Shown: one piece after another, positions 5,307 to 5,337 of the stretch
Layout of the letters: every line of letters begins with the position of its first letter
Position numbering within the stretch: position 1 is the first letter of the stretch
NCBI GenBank assembly: GCA_030621455.1
Contig: JAUXHQ010000161.1
Span: 1-5,337 of the forward strand
Direction: 5' to 3'
Source: Deltaproteobacteria bacterium
GTDB taxonomy: Bacteria > Desulfobacterota > UBA8473
DNA length: 5,337 bases
Notes under the pieces: model-generated
Database searches by the model: none
What the model saw: only the letters and a program-made list of their open reading frames with translations
Told to the model about the DNA's origin: nothing
Made by a program: the position numbers and the translations under genes

Positions 5307-5337
5307 TTAGGGACGGGGACGAAATAACGAAACAAAG

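Larger units (their letters stand above)
4639..5337. other. Gene-free intergenic stretch rich in inverted repeats
   Basis: These 700 bases contain no ORF with a believable ribosome binding site, composition or family motif. The longest frames on either strand (5015-5335 minus, 5133-5327 plus) overlap each other and cross several palindromes. Base composition shifts from AT-rich (about 4790-5040) to more even near the right edge. The stretch holds at least five inverted repeats and one 15-bp direct repeat, listed separately. It may be the remains of interspersed palindromic elements. No transposase remnant is visible. Confidence 0.6.

Noticed and set aside
5015..5335. Minus-strand frame of 106 codons and the overlapping plus-strand frame 5133-5327
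   Set aside because: No ribosome binding site or domain. Both cross several palindromes, and the composition looks non-coding.

Overview
The window reads as part of a Gram-negative bacterial chromosome or metagenomic contig. The best guess is an anaerobic deltaproteobacterium (Desulfobacterota-like). The reasons are a periplasm-targeted, coiled-coil outer-membrane-porin N-terminus of the LbtU type, a polysaccharide-export ABC ATPase fragment, a CGGC-type cysteine-rich protein of the kind common in anaerobes, and GGAGG-type ribosome binding sites. No rRNA or tRNA is present to settle this, so the taxonomy is an inference.

Layout, left to right. Positions 1-280 (+) hold the 5' part of a polysaccharide/O-antigen export ABC ATPase, which stops abruptly just after Walker A. 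At 265-280 it abuts, tail to tail, the 5' part of an LbtU-like porin gene (265-621, -). Both genes are therefore decapitated at one breakpoint, and the shared bases suggest a microhomology junction. Positions 622-885 are a non-coding leader with a plausible sigma70 promoter for the porin. Positions 886-1197 (-) carry no credible ORF. They do carry a near-perfect TTGACA/TATAAT promoter, three folded domains and a terminator-like 3' end, which makes them a strong candidate for an unassigned structured non-coding RNA of about 280 nt. The minus strand then carries a CGGC-like cysteine-rich protein (1245-1589), a GT-B glycosyltransferase of family 4 (1700-2923) with its own terminator, a 274-bp leader containing a terminator-like hairpin, an MFS transporter (3198-4376) and a 74-residue cysteine-containing protein (4414-4638). 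The last two form an apparent two-gene operon. Positions 4639-5337 contain no recognisable gene but are unusually rich in inverted repeats and hold one 15-bp direct repeat.

How the parts relate. The ABC fragment and the glycosyltransferase both point to surface-polysaccharide synthesis, so the window may lie at the rearranged edge of such a locus. The MFS transporter and its small upstream partner look like a separate transport unit. No defence system, CRISPR array, transposase or integrase is visible. The most noteworthy element is the candidate structured RNA. The second is the double-truncation breakpoint, which may be a real rearrangement or an assembly chimera.
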